This document shows, piece by piece, positions 1 through 6,870 of a DNA stretch of 64,000 bases; position 1 is the first letter of the stretch, and the number at the start of each line of letters is the position of its first letter. The DNA comes from an uncultured bacterium (GTDB lineage Bacteria > Cyanobacteriota > Vampirovibrionia > Gastranaerophilales > Gastranaerophilaceae). The position numbers and the translations under genes were made by a program. The DNA lies in the NCBI GenBank assembly GCA_949300515.1, contig CASGEP010000007.1, positions 1 to 64,000 on the forward strand. The letters are read 5' to 3'. The notes under the pieces were generated by a model. It ran no database searches and was not told the origin of the DNA. It saw nothing but the letters and a program-made list of their open reading frames with translations.

Positions 1-355
1 ATGCAGGCCGCGCGGATGTTGCGCGTTACCAACAATCAAAAAAATAAACGCTAATAACGTTGTAAAAGCTGACTTTGCTCCCAGAGCAATCGCTGCATAA
101 GTTGCGCGACAGCCACTCTATTTTGCCAGCTTGCCGCAATTTAGGGTCAATTATGCAAGCCTTGGCGTTTGCAGCTTGAGGCGCAAACGTTTAAGTATTT
201 AGCCTTAAGGGGTTGCCTTTCCTTATAAAATAGGCTCTGGCGATTAATTTGGTTGAAGATATCTTTCCGATTTTTCGCCGAGATTAAAAGATTCTAAGCT
301 TGTAGATTCGCGCTTGTTATCATTTTGGACGCGGGTTCGACTCCCGCCGTCTCCA
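1..355 (+). ncRNA. ssrA: tmRNA (ssrA), 5' end outside the window
   Basis: Rescues stalled ribosomes by acting first as tRNA-Ala and then as a short mRNA. The tag reading frame runs from GCT at 50 to TAA at 98-100 and encodes ANNVVKADFAPRAIAA, ending in the usual small hydrophobic degron. The 3' end has a T-arm (GGGTTCGACTCCC) followed by the acceptor strand GTCTCC and discriminator A at 355; CCA is not encoded. The ANNVV start resembles cyanobacterial tags (ANNIV). Only the first few dozen nucleotides are missing. It is directly followed by a structured repeat also found after tRNA-Ser at 54234. Antisense reading frames across it are artefacts. Confidence 0.93.
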
Positions 356-397
356 AACTTTCGAAGCTTGAGCCATACTCCGACGGAGTAGGCGAAA
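340..397 (+). repeat. 58-bp direct repeat, copy 1 (ssrA 3' end plus stem-loop)
   Basis: Starts in the tmRNA T-loop, runs through the acceptor strand and continues into a 40-nt imperfect hairpin (CTTTCG at 358-363 pairing with CGAAAG at 393-398, inner ACTCC-gac-GGAGT). It is repeated at 614-671 with one mismatch. The arrangement resembles the attL/attR duplication left by elements that integrate into tRNA 3' ends. Confidence 0.85.
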
Positions 398-469
398 GCA
401 AGAAAGCATAAGGATGTGAGAGCGTGACGGTTTTGCGAAGGCAAAAGCGGACAGCTCGACACTGGACTA
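357..469 (+). ncRNA. tRNA-tail structured element, L unit (ssrA locus)
   Basis: Begins two nucleotides after the mature tmRNA end and closely matches 54324-54437 after tRNA-Ser. Shared blocks are the ACTTTCGAAGC stem-loop, GCAAGAAAG, AGGATGTGA, ACGG, GAAG, GCGG and GACACTGGACTA. Between the blocks are two helices: GAGC(420-423)/GCTC(454-457) and TTTTGC(431-436)-GAAG-GCAAAA(441-446). The tRNA-Ser copy has different bases in both helices yet keeps them paired, which supports a selected RNA structure. Function unknown; no coding potential seen. Confidence 0.6.
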
Positions 470-613
470 AATATTGTAACGCGCGGGAGGAGAACACGCA
501 CAAGGCTTTAGCCTTGTATCAAGGGTTCGGCGGATTTTGCGGGGCGTGTAACGAAGTGAACGCCCATTGCGAGCAAACCCGTTGAGGGTTGCGAGTCCGC
601 AATAATCCAAGAC
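470..613 (+). other. variable spacer of the tail element, no gene
   Basis: Not alignable with the equivalent stretch after tRNA-Ser (54438-54578), but also rich in short hairpins, for example GGGCGT...ACGCCC near 540-565 and AACCC...GGGTT near 575-595. No credible reading frame, promoter or terminator is visible. Confidence 0.5.
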
Positions 614-671
614 ACTCCCGCCGTCTCCAAACTTTCGAAGCTTGAACCATACTCCGACGGAGTAGGCGAAA
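614..671 (+). repeat. 58-bp direct repeat, copy 2 (partial ssrA 3' end)
   Basis: Second copy of 340-397, 274 bp downstream, with a single difference (GAACC for GAGCC). It contains the T-stem 3' strand and acceptor strand of tmRNA but no complete RNA gene, like the right-hand attachment site of a tRNA-targeting element. Confidence 0.85.
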
Positions 672-790
672 TGCGCAAGCCGGAGTGAGCCTTAAGGGCT
701 TGCGATGAGCAAGACCGTAAGGCGCAACTGTCGATAGGCGACGTAGGATAATCGAGCGCATTGGCGCGAGATACCCACAGGAGCCATGCG
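631..790 (+). ncRNA. tRNA-tail structured element, R unit (ssrA locus)
   Basis: The stem-loop is followed by a roughly 77-nt block (672-748) that differs at only two positions from 54633-54709 after tRNA-Ser. The block folds as CGCAAGCC...GGCTTGCG. Next comes a hairpin whose sequence differs completely between loci (here TCGAGCGC-attg-GCGCGAGA, 752-771), inserted between the same flanks GACGTAGGA and ACAGGAGC. Function unknown. Confidence 0.55.
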
Positions 791-828
791 CAAGCCGAGG
801 CGATAGCGCGCGGCGTTGAGTTTAGTAG

Positions 829-848
829 GTTGGGGTTTCTACCCCAAC
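829..848. repeat. GTTGGGG hairpin repeat
   Basis: Perfect inverted repeat GTTGGGG-TTTCTA-CCCCAAC. A related hairpin in the same context (TAGGTTGGG...CCCAAC, then ATAAA) occurs at 2332-2350, so this is a small dispersed palindromic repeat. It could also end transcription from the ssrA region. Confidence 0.6.
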
Positions 849-936
849 ATAAAGTGTCCAAAAAATAAACTTAGCATGACAGCTTGACGACAATATTGCA
901 CTTGCGGCGTTAAAAGGAGAAATTTAAATAATAAAT

Positions 937-960
937 TGTCATCCTGAACTCGTTTCAGGG
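937..960. repeat. TCATCCTGAA palindromic repeat
   Basis: TGTCATCCTGAA followed by TTTCAGG, an imperfect palindrome. Related copies or half-copies lie near 2466, 3200, 54775, 59013, 59451, 59556 and 61640. The rest of 849-1030 shows nothing else beyond a segment near 982-999 that resembles 59342-59359. Confidence 0.6.
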
Positions 961-1031
961 GCTTAACAGTGGAGAATGGTAACATGTAACGTTGTGCAAG
1001 TTACTAACAACATATAAACACAATTTACACC

Positions 1032-1060
1032 TTAACCTTGTAAAATATATTTGATATAAT
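1032..1060 (+). promoter_or_regulatory. putative promoter of the kelch-like gene
   Basis: TTAACC (1032-1037), a 17-nt spacer and TATAAT (1055-1060), 41 nt before the start codon. The -10 is a perfect match and the -35 is weak. Confidence 0.45.
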
Positions 1061-1100
1061 AACACTGTTATTGTGCTTAGTTAAATAAAGGGTAAAAAAG

Positions 1101-2294
1101 TTGGGTATTTTTAAAAATTTTATGCTGTCAAGAAAAGCTGTAGTTTTGCTTGCAGTTTTTATTGCTTATGCATTTTTTTCAGTTAACAATGCCTATGCGT
1201 TATTTGAAGTTAGTATAAAAAAATTAAGAAATTTACCAAAGACATATCAATATCCTGCATACATTGGTGATAACAAGTTATTTTTTGCGGGGGATTATAA
1301 AGAAAAAAAATCCAATAAGCCCGAAAAAATAACATGTGCTTCTGTTTATGATATGAAAAAGCAAAAAAATATTCCGCTAAACTCATGTATGAATATACCA
1401 AGAAGTATGTATGTTTCAATAGCTCTACCTGAAGACAGGGTGCTTGTGCTTGGGGGGGATAATAGAAGAAACACAAAAGAGTTGCGACAGACAGACAGTA
1501 GAAATGCAGAAATATATGATATTAAAACTAATAAATTTAGAGTGATAGGAAATAGTAATTTTGAACATAGATATTCTTCAGAATACCTAAAATTATCAAG
1601 TGGAAAAATACTTATACTTGGCAATGCATCACAAGTAGAAATTTTTGATCCAAAAACAGAAAAATTTGAAATACCTGGCGAGCTATTATTCAAAACACAC
1701 AACACCATCCCCAAAGCATTAATAAAGGAAAAACCTTATTACAATTACTACAATATACCGGGTTGTTGCTATGCATCACAGCCGGTTGAGCTCAATGACG
1801 GAAAAGTATTTTTTGCAGCACATGGATGTAGTTCATATGATGATGACAGTAAAAATACAGCAATATATGACCCAAAAACAAATAAAATTACCGTTGGGCC
1901 AAGCCAAATAAATCTAAGCTCAAACTCAACAAGAGGCGTCTCTAAGCTGAGTGATGGCAGAGTAATTTTAATAGGGGTGCGCAATTATAAAGATGAAAGA
2001 GAATGTGAAATATATGACCCAAAAACTAATACCTTTACAAAGACAGGAAAACTAAAACATGGCAGAAAAGGGGCCTGCGCTTTTAATTTAAAAGGTAAAA
2101 CATATGTATATGGAGGATGGACCGGAGAGACTTTTTTTGAAAGATACCAAAAAACTTTAGAAGTTTATAACGAAAAGACAGAAAAATGGAAAACCGTATG
2201 GAATCTTGAAGCAAGAAATGCTGGTTGTCCTGCGGTTCAAATTAGTGACAAAGAGGTGTTTCTTGGATGGGGTGTTTTAATTAAAGCAAGATAA
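1101..2294 (+). CDS. secreted kelch-repeat beta-propeller protein
   Basis: 397 aa with an N-terminal hydrophobic segment at about residues 14-33 ending in NNAYA, so it is probably exported. At least five kelch-like blades follow, visible as repeats of the type 'DGRVILIG ... CEIYDPKTNTF' (EIYDIKTNKF, EIFDPKTEKFE, AIYDPKTNKIT, EIYDPKTNTF, EVYNEKTEKW). Such propellers usually bind proteins or glycans or form a galactose-oxidase-like fold, but I see no catalytic residues that identify an enzyme. The start is TTG with AAAGGG about 9 nt upstream; an internal ATG at 1122 is an alternative. The gene stands alone between repeat-rich spacers and is more AT-rich than its neighbours. Confidence 0.75.
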   Translation: MGIFKNFMLSRKAVVLLAVFIAYAFFSVNNAYALFEVSIKKLRNLPKTYQYPAYIGDNKLFFAGDYKEKKSNKPEKITCASVYDMKKQKNIPLNSCMNIPRSMYVSIALPEDRVLVLGGDNRRNTKELRQTDSRNAEIYDIKTNKFRVIGNSNFEHRYSSEYLKLSSGKILILGNASQVEIFDPKTEKFEIPGELLFKTHNTIPKALIKEKPYYNYYNIPGCCYASQPVELNDGKVFFAAHGCSSYDDDSKNTAIYDPKTNKITVGPSQINLSSNSTRGVSKLSDGRVILIGVRNYKDERECEIYDPKTNTFTKTGKLKHGRKGACAFNLKGKTYVYGGWTGETFFERYQKTLEVYNEKTEKWKTVWNLEARNAGCPAVQISDKEVFLGWGVLIKAR

Positions 2295-2331
2295 AAAATG
2301 TTAAATATTTTATCCTATAAGGAGCCTGTAG

Positions 2332-2350
2332 GTTGGGCTTTCAGCCCAAC
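2332..2350. repeat. GTTGGGC hairpin repeat, possible terminator
   Basis: Perfect inverted repeat GTTGGGC-TTTCA-GCCCAAC, 38 bp after the kelch-like gene and related to 829-848. The following T-tract is weak, so a terminator role is only possible. Confidence 0.55.
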
Positions 2351-2465
2351 GATAAAACTTAGCTTCCGACTTGTAAATTGGCTAAAAGGCGCATTATTAT
2401 TAATTCCTGTGCTTTGTAAGAATAATATCTTGTTAACGTGACATATATATAATATTACCCCACTG

Positions 2466-2495
2466 TTGTCACCCTGAATTTATTTCAGGGTCTTA
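2466..2495. repeat. TCACCCTGAA palindromic repeat
   Basis: ACCCTGAA...TTTCAGGGT palindrome of the TCATCCTGAA family. The rest of the 2351-2714 spacer is AT-rich with no reading frame. Confidence 0.6.
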
Positions 2496-2714
2496 AAAAT
2501 TTTGGGTCACTTTGTCAAACAAGCTAAGGATGATATTATGCGTTGTATGGATTACTCACGCGGCGGTGTTATGTAAATAATATTTATATACTATAAAACT
2601 GCAAAGTCGTTTAATTTGTTGCAAAGGGTAATTTATTTTGTTCGGGATAACAAATAATAAGTAAATATAATTATACATAATAGTATAATTATATTTATAT
2701 GTTAAAATCAGTCT

Positions 2715-3008
2715 ATGAACAGAGCATATTGTGTCTATATAATGACAGATTGTTTGCAGACCGGCTTATACATCGATGTTACAAACGATTTAAAAAAGAG
2801 AGTCTGTGAACACAAAAATAAAACAGCTGAAGGATATACACAACATTGCAACGCGGACAAGCTCGTCTACTATGAGCTTGCAAGCACAGAATATGCTGCA
2901 CGGGAGCGCGTGGAACAGTTAAAGCGTTTGCATCCTGCGTGGAAAATGACTTTAATAAGGAAGTTAAACCCGGAGTTTGAGGACCTATCGCTCGGCTGGA
3001 AGAATTAA
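2715..3008 (+). CDS. small GIY-YIG domain protein (YhbQ/UPF0213-like)
   Basis: 97 aa, a stand-alone GIY-YIG domain. The usual 'YIG-T-DL--R---H' core is recognisable as YIDVTNDLKKRVCEHK and the C-terminal part as ERVEQLKRLHPAWKMTLI. The central Gly of YIG is Asp and the first strand reads CVYIM. Family members of this size are thought to act on branched or damaged DNA, but the substitution makes activity uncertain. No Shine-Dalgarno is visible; a TAAAAT box at 2703-2708 lies 6 nt before the ATG, so it may be leaderless. Repeats surround it on both sides. Confidence 0.75.
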   Translation: MNRAYCVYIMTDCLQTGLYIDVTNDLKKRVCEHKNKTAEGYTQHCNADKLVYYELASTEYAARERVEQLKRLHPAWKMTLIRKLNPEFEDLSLGWKN

Positions 3009-3119
3009 TTGCCGGATTTAGATGACCAGGGCGATTTTGTTTGTCAACAACGCACTTTTATTTGCATATCCACGACATGTTTACATGTTCATGGCAATTG
3101 CATTTGCGCATTAACGCTA

Positions 3120-3206
3120 TTAAGCCCCTGCGCTGTGCAAGGACAGGCTCACACAAAATTTTAAGACTAAAATTTTACTTCGCTTTATTAACCAAGTTCA
3201 GGATGA
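3120..3206 (-). repeat. dispersed intergenic repeat, copy A
   Basis: Read on the minus strand it contains CTGTCATCCTGAACTT, AAAGCGAAGTAAAATTTTA and TTTTGTGTGAGCCTGTCC. The same series of blocks occurs on the plus strand at about 59013-59080. The central AAAATTTT segment is palindromic. No gene is seen in 3009-3257. Confidence 0.6.
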
Positions 3207-3257
3207 CAGTTGTACGTATATAATTTACTCCCCAACGGCGCAATGGTAAGTTCGGCA

Positions 3258-3431
3258 GTGCAAAAGTCGATGTCGTGCCAAAAGTTGGAGCAGCATTAAA
3301 AATCAAAAGTCGCGGTAACATTAAAAGTCAGTGCTACGGTGTTAAAAGTCGCGGCGACGCCAAAAGTTATTACTGCAGCGGTAAAAAATAAAAGTCAGTG
3401 CGGCAGCCTTAAAAGCAAGTGCAGCAAGCTG
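3258..3431. repeat. degenerate tandem repeat of about 20 bp
   Basis: About eight imperfect copies of a unit like AAAAGTCRRTGCNNCGG with spacings of 18-25 bp (starting near 3262, 3280, 3303, 3323, 3344, 3362, 3388 and 3411). Several frames stay partly open, but stops interrupt them and no start with a ribosome site is visible. It lies directly downstream of the fliN-like gene on the minus strand. Confidence 0.55.
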
Positions 3432-3455
3432 TTGGCAAAATCCTGCAGGCGGGAG

Positions 3456-3746
3456 TTATTCCCCCTCTTTTACAATCTCCGTTATTTTCACCCCGTAACA
3501 GTTATCCAGCGCAACCACCATCCCGCGCGCAACAAGAACATTATCAACAAAAATATCCACCGGCTCGTCTTCTTTATTGTCAAGCATTACAAGACTTCCC
3601 GTTTCATACCTTAATATATCCCTCAGAGGAACTTTCGTCTTGCCAAGCTGCGCCGTGAGCTTAACTTCAACATTTGCAATTTTGGCAAGATTTGCAAAGT
3701 TAAAATTAGGATATGAGTTTTTCAGTTCTTTTAAATTCTCACTCAT
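3456..3746 (-). CDS. fliN: FliN/SpoA-family protein
   Basis: 96 aa, almost entirely one SpoA (surface presentation of antigens) domain. It has the family pattern IANVEVKLTAQLGKTKVPLRDIL, then GSLVMLD, PVDIFVDNVLVARGMVVALDNCYGVKI. FliN forms part of the flagellar switch C-ring, and the same fold occurs in type III secretion. No other flagellar gene is nearby, so whether this is a true FliN or an orphan SpoA protein cannot be decided. No Shine-Dalgarno is visible; TAAAAT lies 6 nt before the ATG. Confidence 0.8.
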   Translation of the reverse strand: MSENLKELKNSYPNFNFANLAKIANVEVKLTAQLGKTKVPLRDILRYETGSLVMLDNKEDEPVDIFVDNVLVARGMVVALDNCYGVKITEIVKEGE

Positions 3747-3769
3747 AATATTATTTTACAACAACATAA

Positions 3770-3789
3770 CCCTCTTTGTCTAAAGAGGG
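3770..3789 (-). terminator. terminator-like hairpin
   Basis: Perfect hairpin CCCTCTTT-gtct-AAAGAGGG between the 3817 gene and fliN. On the minus strand it is followed by a moderately T-rich run, so it probably ends the 3817-4026 transcript. Confidence 0.6.
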
Positions 3790-3816
3790 TCAGTTATTAA
3801 CATTTTTTAATAAAAA

Positions 3817-4026
3817 CTACATAAGCACGCGCCGAGTATCCGCACAGGGCATTGCCGTTGTCCAGATAACAAAATCATTGAGAGGGGTCATGTACTTTCG
3901 TATAAAATCCTTGTTTTTAATGGGCTCATAGCAAATAGTAGAAGGCAAAACGCCTTTTAAATACTCAACCAGCTCTCTTTGATCTTCTGTTTTGGAATAA
4001 TCATCGAGTACTTTTACAATATTCAT
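3817..4026 (-). CDS. small hypothetical protein
   Basis: 69 aa, beginning MNIVKVLDDYSK and ending ADTRRVLM. I recognise no domain; it is predicted to be soluble and mixed helical. It sits 92 bp downstream of acpS on the same strand and is followed by a hairpin at 3770-3789, consistent with being the last gene of that operon. There is no strong Shine-Dalgarno. Confidence 0.5.
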   Translation of the reverse strand: MNIVKVLDDYSKTEDQRELVEYLKGVLPSTICYEPIKNKDFIRKYMTPLNDFVIWTTAMPCADTRRVLM

Positions 4027-4118
4027 AACATGCTGAGTTTAACTCTTTTTTTTGTCAATCTCATCATGTTTTGGCAAAATTTTTACACAACTTTATAAAA
4101 AATTACAAAAGTATATAT

Positions 4119-4490
4119 TCAGTTAATAAATACTATAACCGTGGCAGCGGCAAAAGTATCCGTGTGCGATAGTGATAATTTGAAAGCAAAATTATCTCCT
4201 CTTTTTGAGCCTATAAAGTTAATCCTGGGCGCTCCGGAGGGCAAATTCTCGACTTCAAAATCTCTGCAAAAATACCCCTCTATACCAAGACTGTATAGCG
4301 CTTTTACGCAGGCTTCTTTAGCGCAGTATCTCGCACAGAGGTGATGGGCAAAATTTTTTGACTTATACGAATACTCTATTTCTTTTTTTGTAAAAATCCT
4401 GTTTATAAAAGGGTTGTCCTTGTCGGCATATTTTTTAAAACGTTCAACATTTTCTACATCTATGCCAAGACCTATGTTTTCAAATTTCAT
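4119..4490 (-). CDS. acpS: holo-[acyl-carrier-protein] synthase
   Basis: 123 aa, the normal AcpS size. It transfers 4'-phosphopantetheine from CoA to the serine of acyl carrier protein, activating fatty acid synthesis. Visible motifs are GIDVENVERF near the N-terminus (Mg-binding Asp), RYCAKEACVKAL (the 'F-AKEA--KA' signature) and LSHTDTFAAATV at the C-terminus. It lies 9 bp downstream of the isocitrate dehydrogenase-like gene, so the two are probably co-transcribed. Confidence 0.92.
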   Translation of the reverse strand: MKFENIGLGIDVENVERFKKYADKDNPFINRIFTKKEIEYSYKSKNFAHHLCARYCAKEACVKALYSLGIEGYFCRDFEVENLPSGAPRINFIGSKRGDNFAFKLSLSHTDTFAAATVIVFIN

Positions 4491-4499
4491 AAAATATTT

Positions 4500-5513
4500 T
4501 TACTCTAAATTTTTAATTATTTCATCCCTAAATTCGGTAGTTTTTGCTTGTCCGCCCAAATCACGCGTGAGCACTTTTCCTTCGCTCAAAGTTTTAAAAA
4601 GCGCCTTTTGAATTTTATTTGCAATTTCAAATTCGCCAAGATATTTTACCATCTCAATCGCACTGAGTAAAAGCGCCGTCGGGTTTGCGATATTTTGTCC
4701 TTTAATATCGGGCGCACTCCCGTGGACAGGCTCAAACACCGCACAATTTTGCCCGATATTTGCCCCCTGTGCAACGCCAAGACCGCCTATTAAGCCCGCG
4801 CACAGGTCGGAAACTATATCCCCGTAAAGGTTTGGCAAAACAAGAACATCAAACTGCGACGGGTTTTGCACAAGCTGCATACAAAGGTTATCCACAAGTA
4901 TTTCTCTTGTCTTAATATTCGGATACTCTTTTGAAACTTCTCTGAAACACTCCAGAAACAAACCGTCCGAAAGTTTGCAGATATTAGCCTTTGTAACCGC
5001 ACAAACTTCACTTCTGTTATTTTTTTGCGCATAGTCAAACGCCCATTTGCAAATTCTCTTCGAGCCTTGACGGGTGATTAATTTTATCCCCTCAACTCTG
5101 TCATCGTTTATTTTATTCTCAATTCCCGCGTATAAATCTTCGGTATTTTCGCGCACTACAATTAAATCAACATTATCAAAAGGCGTTTTAATCCCCGGGA
5201 GATTTTTTGCGGGTCGAAGATTTGCAAACAAATCAAGCTCGCGCCGAAGCTGTACGTTTACAGAGCGGAACCCTTTTCCGATGGGCGTTGTGACGGGAGC
5301 CTTAAGAGCGACTTTATTTTTTTTAATAGAGTCAATCACGCGCTTTGGCAGCGGTTCGCCTTCGCTCAGTGCGACATCGGCGCCTGCGCTCTGTAAATCC
5401 CAGTTAATTTTAATTCCCGAGGCTTCTAAAATTTTTACAACAGCGTCTGTTATTTCAGGTCCAATACCATCCCCGTTTATTAAAGTTACATTATACAAGG
5501 TCAAAATCTCCAT
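4500..5513 (-). CDS. NAD-type isocitrate dehydrogenase (IDH/IMDH family)
   Basis: Up to 337 aa. Beta-decarboxylating dehydrogenase with the N-terminal LINGDGIGPE motif, GKGFRSVNVQLRRELDLFANLRP, VVRENTEDLYAG, DNLCMQLVQNP, NLYGDIVSDLCAG and the NAD-binding region HGSAPDI near 265. The NTEDLYAG and SVNVQLRR signatures fit isocitrate dehydrogenase rather than LeuB, whose loop normally reads ELTGGIY. It would convert isocitrate to 2-oxoglutarate. The start overlaps the upstream small-subunit gene. The ATG at 5513 lies inside that gene's last codons, and TTG codons at 5504 or 5498, preceded by GGAG, are good alternatives that place LYNVTLINGDG at the N-terminus. Confidence 0.85.
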   Translation of the reverse strand: MEILTLYNVTLINGDGIGPEITDAVVKILEASGIKINWDLQSAGADVALSEGEPLPKRVIDSIKKNKVALKAPVTTPIGKGFRSVNVQLRRELDLFANLRPAKNLPGIKTPFDNVDLIVVRENTEDLYAGIENKINDDRVEGIKLITRQGSKRICKWAFDYAQKNNRSEVCAVTKANICKLSDGLFLECFREVSKEYPNIKTREILVDNLCMQLVQNPSQFDVLVLPNLYGDIVSDLCAGLIGGLGVAQGANIGQNCAVFEPVHGSAPDIKGQNIANPTALLLSAIEMVKYLGEFEIANKIQKALFKTLSEGKVLTRDLGGQAKTTEFRDEIIKNLE

Positions 5514-5997
5514 GTTTTTTTAAGTGTTCAATTAAGCCGCCGTCATTTAAAAGTTTAATCATAACGTCGGGCAGCGGGGTTATTTTAATTGTTTCGCCTT
5601 TTGTAAGGTTTTTTAAAATACCGTTTTTAATATCAAGCTCAAGTTCGTCGCCTGCTTCAATGTTATCCGTGTTGCATTCTATAGCTAAAAGCCCTATGTT
5701 TATCGCATTTCTGTAAAAAATTCTTGCAAAACTTTTTGCAATAACGGCGCCCACGCCCGCAATTTTTATTATCTGGGGGGCATGTTCGCGCGAAGAACCG
5801 AGTCCGAAATTATTTCCCGCAACGACAAAATCTCCTTTTTGCATTTTAGAGGCAAATTCAGGGTCTGCATCTTCAAGGACATGTTTTGAAAATTCTTCCA
5901 GGTTACTCCTCAGGTGAAAAAGTCTTCCGGGCGCAATGTGGTCTGTAGAGATGTTATCGCCGAATTTAAAAGCGCGCCCCTTTTTAACTGATTCCAT
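5491..5997 (-). CDS. aconitase/3-isopropylmalate dehydratase small subunit
   Basis: 168 aa swivel-domain subunit of a two-subunit hydro-lyase (LeuD/HacB family). Motifs are GDNISTDHIAPGR, GNNFGLGSSREHAP (substrate-binding SSRE loop), GVGAVIAKSFARIFYRNAINIGL and C-terminal LNDGGLIEHLKKHGDF. It pairs with a large [4Fe-4S] subunit encoded elsewhere. Because its translationally coupled neighbour is an isocitrate dehydrogenase, the complex may act on citrate/isocitrate rather than isopropylmalate; this is inference. I prefer the ATG at 5997 because a GGAGG lies 5 nt upstream; the open frame extends to 6033. Confidence 0.85.
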   Translation of the reverse strand: MESVKKGRAFKFGDNISTDHIAPGRLFHLRSNLEEFSKHVLEDADPEFASKMQKGDFVVAGNNFGLGSSREHAPQIIKIAGVGAVIAKSFARIFYRNAINIGLLAIECNTDNIEAGDELELDIKNGILKNLTKGETIKITPLPDVMIKLLNDGGLIEHLKKHGDFDLV

Positions 5998-6059
5998 TTT
6001 TACCTCCAAAAATACTTTATTTTTCTTAACCATTATAATACAAAAAGCAAATTTTATAC

Positions 6060-6065
6060 TATAAT
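6060..6065 (+). promoter_or_regulatory. -10 box 7 nt before the tyrA ATG
   Basis: TATAAT followed by 7 nt and the ATG at 6073, with no Shine-Dalgarno between. This suggests transcription starts at or next to the start codon. No convincing -35 is visible. Confidence 0.4.
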
Positions 6066-6072
6066 ATATACT

Positions 6073-6870
6073 ATGTTAAAAATCGCAGTTATAGGTTTAG
6101 GGTTGATTGGCGGTTCGATTTTAAAATCGCTCAGCGAGAGCGACTGGGAAATTGCCGCAATTTCAAAATCGAGTTATGATAAAGCAAAGAGCTACACGCC
6201 GTACGCTTCGGATATGATTGAAGATGTAAGAGGCGCCGATGTTGTTTTTGTCTGCACTCCGATGAATGAGGCAAAAAACACTTTAAAGAGGCTTGAAAAT
6301 ATTGTTTCTCCAAAGTGTATTGTCTGTGATGTTTGCTCGCTCAAAGGTTTTTTGGAGGGGGGATATAAGTTTAACTACATCGGAACCCATCCTATGGCAG
6401 GCACTGAAGAATCAGGTTTTGACGCGTCAACAAACGATTTGTTTCAGGGTGCAAAATGGGTTATAACAAACCATAATGCCATACTGGAAGAAATTATAAA
6501 ATTTATGGGCGCAACGCCTGTTTTAATGAATGCAAAAATCCATGACATTGCAGCTGCGCAAATTTCACACCTTCCTATGCTGATTTCTTTTGCGCTTTTT
6601 AATTCCGTTAAATCAGACGAGGCAAAAACAATTGCCGCAAGCGGATTTCGCGACACAACAAGACTTGCGATGACAAATGAAGTCCTTGCTGCCGATATGC
6701 TCAAGTTGAACAAAAAAAATATTGATAAAAGTATAGATTTGTTTCTTGAAGCGCTTAATTACTTGAAAAACCTTAAGGATGATGAGAGAATAGAGGTGCT
6801 TAAAAACATAAGTCAACAAAGAGCGCAAATGTATGACAAAAAAGGCAAAAACAAGTTTAATCCTCAGTAA
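6073..6870 (+). CDS. tyrA: prephenate/arogenate dehydrogenase
   Basis: 265 aa. NAD(P)-dependent oxidative decarboxylation in tyrosine biosynthesis. The N-terminal Rossmann motif is VIGLGLIGGSILK, followed by VFVCTP, GTHPMAGTEESGFDAS (the family HPMAG signature, catalytic His), AQISHLPMLISFAL and ASGFRDTTRLA. It is a single-domain protein with no chorismate mutase fusion and no ACT domain. No ribosome site precedes the ATG, and a -10 box sits 7 nt upstream. It diverges from the IDH/acpS operon and overlaps the following lptF-like frame by 38 nt. Confidence 0.92.
   Translation: MLKIAVIGLGLIGGSILKSLSESDWEIAAISKSSYDKAKSYTPYASDMIEDVRGADVVFVCTPMNEAKNTLKRLENIVSPKCIVCDVCSLKGFLEGGYKFNYIGTHPMAGTEESGFDASTNDLFQGAKWVITNHNAILEEIIKFMGATPVLMNAKIHDIAAAQISHLPMLISFALFNSVKSDEAKTIAASGFRDTTRLAMTNEVLAADMLKLNKKNIDKSIDLFLEALNYLKNLKDDERIEVLKNISQQRAQMYDKKGKNKFNPQ

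Noticed and set aside
244-861. Several minus-strand open frames of 60-117 codons across ssrA and its tail
   Set aside because: They are antisense to tmRNA and the structured repeat; equivalent frames appear antisense to tRNA-Ser, which is a known source of spurious predictions.
3339-3658. Plus-strand frames of 79-91 codons
   Set aside because: They are built on the degenerate tandem repeat and the antisense strand of fliN.
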